Below are positions 5,162 through 8,023 of a stretch of 8,023 nt of DNA, one piece after another. Under the pieces are notes generated by a model. That model saw nothing but the letters and a program-made list of their open reading frames with translations, was not told the origin of the DNA and did no database searches. How positions within the stretch are numbered: the stretch's first letter is position 1; every line of letters starts with the position of its first letter. Source of the DNA: Alphaproteobacteria bacterium (GTDB lineage Bacteria > Pseudomonadota > Alphaproteobacteria > Sphingomonadales > Sphingomonadaceae); assembly GCA_028869975.1 (NCBI GenBank), contig JAGWQR010000375.1:1-8023 (forward strand). The letters run 5' to 3'. Made by a program: the position numbers and the translations under genes.

Positions 5162-8023
5162 TTGCAGATCACCCGGCTTAAACTCACCGGCTTCAAGAGC
5201 TTTGTTGAACCGACCGAGTTGCGGATTGAAAAGGGATTGACCGGCGTGGTCGGGCCGAATGGCTGCGGAAAATCAAACCTGCTTGAGGCGATCCGCTGGG
5301 TGATGGGCGAGGGGAGCGCCAAATCTTTACGCGGCGGCGCGATGGATGATGTCATTTTTGCGGGCACCGCCAGCCGACCGGCACGCGATTTTGCCGAAGT
5401 CAGCATGTTGGTCGAGGAAGCCCCCGGCGCGCCCGGTGATGTCGAGGTGGCGCGGCGGATCGATCGCGGTGCAGGCTCGGGTTACCGGCTCAACGGTGAT
5501 GATGTTCGCGCCAAGGATGTGGCGCTGCTGTTTGCTGACGCCGCCACCGGCGCGCATTCACCGGCTCTGGTCAGTCAGGGGCGGATCGGCGAGATTATTG
5601 CGTCTAAGCCTGCCGATCGCCGCGTGATGCTGGAGGAGGCTGCCGGCATTTCCGGGCTGCATGTGCGCCGCAAGGATGCCGAGAGCAAGTTGCGCGCCAC
5701 CGAGAGCAATCTGGCGCGGTTCGAAACGATCCTTGCGGATATGGAAACCCGAATCGCCAACTTGAAGCGGCAGGCACGCTCGGCGGAGAAATACCGGGCG
5801 CTCTCGGCTCAAATCAGGGTCGCGGAAGGGCGGATGATCTATGCGCGCTGGCGCAGCGCCGCCACCGCCGCCGATGCGGCAAAAGCGGAGGCGGATAGCA
5901 CACTTGCGGAGGTCAACACACTCTCATCCCAGCAGGAGGAATCGCGCGCCATGCAGGCCCGGGCGCTGGCGGCACTCGCCACCGCGCGCGCCACCGTGCA
6001 ATCCGAGCGCGATGCTGCTTCGGATGCCACCCACAGTCTGGCGACGTTGCGCGCCGAACGCGATCAGCTCAAGGCAAAAATCATTGATATTGCCAGGCAG
6101 GCGGATCGACTCGCGGCTGATCGTGCACGCGAGGGCCAGCTCGCTGAGGATGCCGCAAGCGCCATGGCCACGCTGGCGCAGGAAATTGCAACCCTGGAAA
6201 CAGACACGGCGCAGGCGGAACCCGCGCAGCAGCAGGCGCGAGCTCGGCTCGATAGCGTTGAAGCCGAAGGGCGCGATGCCGAAGTTGAACTGGCACGCGC
6301 GCTGGCCGATCAGGCGCGCGAACAGGCACAGGCACAGGTCGCCGAAGCGAGTTTCCAGATGGCGCAGACCCAGCTTGACCGGATGCGCCGCGAAGTTGAC
6401 ACTACCGAATCGCTTATCAAAAATCTGGGCACCGACGCGCAACCGCTCGCCGCGCGTAACGAGGCCGTTCAACAGCGCCGAAAATCGGAGGCGCGTATCG
6501 CCGAACTGGATACTGCGCTCGACCAGTATCAAAATGGGCTGACGGCGCAGGCCGCCACGCGCGAGGAGGCGCAGTCCGACGTTGCCCGGATAGCCGCCGA
6601 TCAGGCCGCGCTGAGCCGTGAGGCCAGTGCGCTGCGTGCCGCCGTTGACAGCGGAATCGCCAGCGAAAAAATCATTCACCAGATCAAAGTGCAACCAGGC
6701 TATGAGCGCGCGCTCGCAGCGGCGCTGGGGGATGATCTGGAGGCTTCGACGAAAGCAACCTCACCGCGCAGTTGGCGGGGATCGCTAAGCCATCCAAATG
6801 ATCCGGCGTTGCCCGGTGGGAGCGTTGCCCTGCTCGCATATGTGACGGCACCGCCAGAACTGGCGCGCCGGTTGAGTCAGGTGCTGGTTACCGACAACGA
6901 TGAGGGTCAGCGCCTCGCCGTAGGGCAACGGTTGGTGACACGCGAGGGCGTTTTGCGCCGCTGGGATGGTTTTGTTGCGCAGAATCAGGGTGCCGTGGCG
7001 GCGGAACGGCTGGTGCGCCTCAACCGGCTCAGCGAGCTTGAACGGTTGCTGCGCCCGATGAATGCGCAGCTTGAGGATGCGCGTGCGGCGCTTGCCTCAC
7101 TCATTGTGCAGGCCGAATCTGCGCGCACCCAGGCCGAGGCGCAACGACGCGAGCGTGAGTCTTGTGAGGCCACACACCGCAACGCGCTGCGCACCGAGGA
7201 TCAGGCCAGCGCGGAACTGGAGCGGCTCGCCACACGCCGCACTGAACTGGCGGAACGTCACAGTCTGGCCAAGGCGGAACTCCAGCAGGCGCTGGCAGCG
7301 CATGAAGTGGCCCGTCAGGCCCGGATTGAGGTGGATCATGATTCGCTGACCCACCACCGCGTGGCCGGGCTGGCTCAGCACGCCGAGGAGCTACGCGCCG
7401 CAATCGCCGAAGCCCGTGCGCATTGCGCCAGTCTTGCACAGCAACTTGAGACCCAGCGCGCACGGCTGCGCGCCGCACAAGCGGAACAGCAGGACTGGCA
7501 TACACGGGCGGCGGCGGCAGACGACAGGATTGGCGAAATGGCACGTCGAGCACAGGCCGCCGAGGCGGAGGCCATGGCCATGGCCACGCGTCCTGCCACG
7601 CTCGATGTCCGGATTGCGCAGGTGGAATCCGAACGCGAATCGCGTACGGTGGCACTTGAAACTGCCCGCGCCGCCGAAGATGCGGCACAGGCTGTGCTCG
7701 CCGAAATCGAAACGGCATTAAACGTGCGTGGCGAAACCCTTGCTCAGGCGCGTGAACGGCGCGCCGGGGCGCAGGCGCGCGCGGAGAATGAAGAACTGCG
7801 CCGGATCGAAATGGGCCGCGTCTCAGGCGAGCGCTTTGAATGCCCGCCGCCGTTGCTGCCTCAGGTTGCGGGCTTTGTGGATACCGACGTTGGTGCGGCT
7901 CAGGATGAATCCACCGCGCATGAGCGGCTGCTGATGGAGCGTGAAAGGATCGGCCCAGTCAATCTGATTGCAGAACAGGAGATGCAGGCGCTTGAGGCCG
8001 AGCGCAGCACCCGCGCCGCCGAA
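5162..8023 (+). CDS. smc: Chromosome segregation/condensation ATPase SMC (3'-truncated by window edge)
   Basis: The frame is open for 954 codons to the window end, so about 190 residues with the ABC signature and Walker B should lie beyond. SMC forms, with ScpA/ScpB, the ring that folds and separates chromosomes in the cytoplasm. Seen: an N-terminal head starting 'QITRLKLTGFKSFVEP', Walker A GPNGCGKS (31-38), the Q-loop around Gln139 ('VSQGRIGEI'), and 'EEAAGIS' (158-164). A long Ala/Arg/Gln/Glu-rich coiled coil follows (about 165-500). Next come a short hinge (about 505-606, from 'PGYERALAAALGDDLEA' to 'RRWDGF'), the return coil (about 607-920), and 'RIGPVNL' (929-935), which precedes the C-terminal head. 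The start must be TTG 5162: the frame is closed by TGA six bases upstream, and the next Met (48) lies past Walker A. It is last of the visible operon genes. Confidence 0.96.
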   Translation, partial: MQITRLKLTGFKSFVEPTELRIEKGLTGVVGPNGCGKSNLLEAIRWVMGEGSAKSLRGGAMDDVIFAGTASRPARDFAEVSMLVEEAPGAPGDVEVARRIDRGAGSGYRLNGDDVRAKDVALLFADAATGAHSPALVSQGRIGEIIASKPADRRVMLEEAAGISGLHVRRKDAESKLRATESNLARFETILADMETRIANLKRQARSAEKYRALSAQIRVAEGRMIYARWRSAATAADAAKAEADSTLAEVNTLSSQQEESRAMQARALAALATARATVQSERDAASDATHSLATLRAERDQLKAKIIDIARQADRLAADRAREGQLAEDAASAMATLAQEIATLETDTAQAEPAQQQARARLDSVEAEGRDAEVELARALADQAREQAQAQVAEASFQMAQTQLDRMRREVDTTESLIKNLGTDAQPLAARNEAVQQRRKSEARIAELDTALDQYQNGLTAQAATREEAQSDVARIAADQAALSREASALRAAVDSGIASEKIIHQIKVQPGYERALAAALGDDLEASTKATSPRSWRGSLSHPNDPALPGGSVALLAYVTAPPELARRLSQVLVTDNDEGQRLAVGQRLVTREGVLRRWDGFVAQNQGAVAAERLVRLNRLSELERLLRPMNAQLEDARAALASLIVQAESARTQAEAQRRERESCEATHRNALRTEDQASAELERLATRRTELAERHSLAKAELQQALAAHEVARQARIEVDHDSLTHHRVAGLAQHAEELRAAIAEARAHCASLAQQLETQRARLRAAQAEQQDWHTRAAAADDRIGEMARRAQAAEAEAMAMATRPATLDVRIAQVESERESRTVALETARAAEDAAQAVLAEIETALNVRGETLAQARERRAGAQARAENEELRRIEMGRVSGERFECPPPLLPQVAGFVDTDVGAAQDESTAHERLLMERERIGPVNLIAEQEMQALEAERSTRAAE

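Noticed and set aside
5841..6542. 233-codon open frame in another frame within smc
   Set aside because: It is Arg/Pro/Ser-rich and fully inside the smc coiled coil, whose frame is unbroken; a composition artefact.
5924..6694. 256-codon antisense open frame within smc
   Set aside because: No domain or plausible start signals; the antisense of Ala/Arg/Glu-rich coiled-coil codons naturally lacks stops.
7573..7590. Short repeated GCCATG units
   Set aside because: A three-fold local repeat coding Ala-Met in the coiled coil, too short to be more than codon repetition.
7101..7718. 205-codon antisense open frame within smc
   Set aside because: Same reasoning: Arg/Pro-rich, no motif, opposite to an intact coiled-coil gene.
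5162..8023. Possible frameshift or pseudogene in smc
   Set aside because: Translated codon by codon: no stop in 954 codons, and head, coil, hinge and RIGPVNL motifs all fall in the same frame. It is cut only by the window edge.

Overview
The window reads as ordinary chromosomal DNA of a GC-rich alphaproteobacterium, most likely of the order Sphingomonadales. This rests on protein character: a MutY with the 'PPGAPPPDPYRVW' insertion after LPWR, an SMC with a short alphaproteobacterial hinge, and the gene order mutY / DUF721 / dsbA / dsbA / smc. No search was run, so the genus is left open. I saw no mobile element, tRNA, rRNA or CRISPR array.

Layout. (1) Bases 1-1195 (+) hold the C-terminal ~400 residues of an outer-membrane efflux channel of the NodT/OprM type, with its start off the window. 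(2) Bases 1164-3067 (-) hold mutY followed by nudC, joined by an ATGA overlap; the nudC end runs 32 bp into the end of the efflux gene. (3) A gap of only 50 bp (3068-3117), containing a perfect 12-bp palindrome, separates the mutY start from the divergent operon. (4) Bases 3118-8023 (+) hold a DUF721/DciA-like gene, two tandem DsbA-like thiol oxidoreductases (one soluble periplasmic, one lipoprotein) and smc. The junctions are GTGA, TGATG and TGA-TCC-TTG, so the unit looks translationally coupled throughout. smc is open to the window edge and lacks its C-terminal head. No stretch above 300 bases is without a gene; 3068-3117 is the only real intergenic gap between assigned genes.

How the genes fit together. 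The minus-strand pair concerns nucleic-acid and nucleotide quality: MutY removes adenine mispaired with 8-oxoguanine, and NudC hydrolyses NAD(H) and can remove NAD caps from RNA. The plus-strand operon mixes a probable replicative-helicase-associated protein, two envelope disulfide enzymes and the chromosome-organising SMC ATPase. The two halves of that operon act in different compartments, so their link is probably expression level or inherited gene order rather than a shared pathway; that is inference.

Nothing here amounts to a clearly new system. The points most worth checking are the tandem DsbA pair (an extra conserved Cys pair and a Thr-cis-Pro loop in both), hairpins sitting exactly at two translational junctions (before nudC and before smc), the palindrome between the divergent units, the reduced SMC hinge, and a changed residue in the NudC signature motif.
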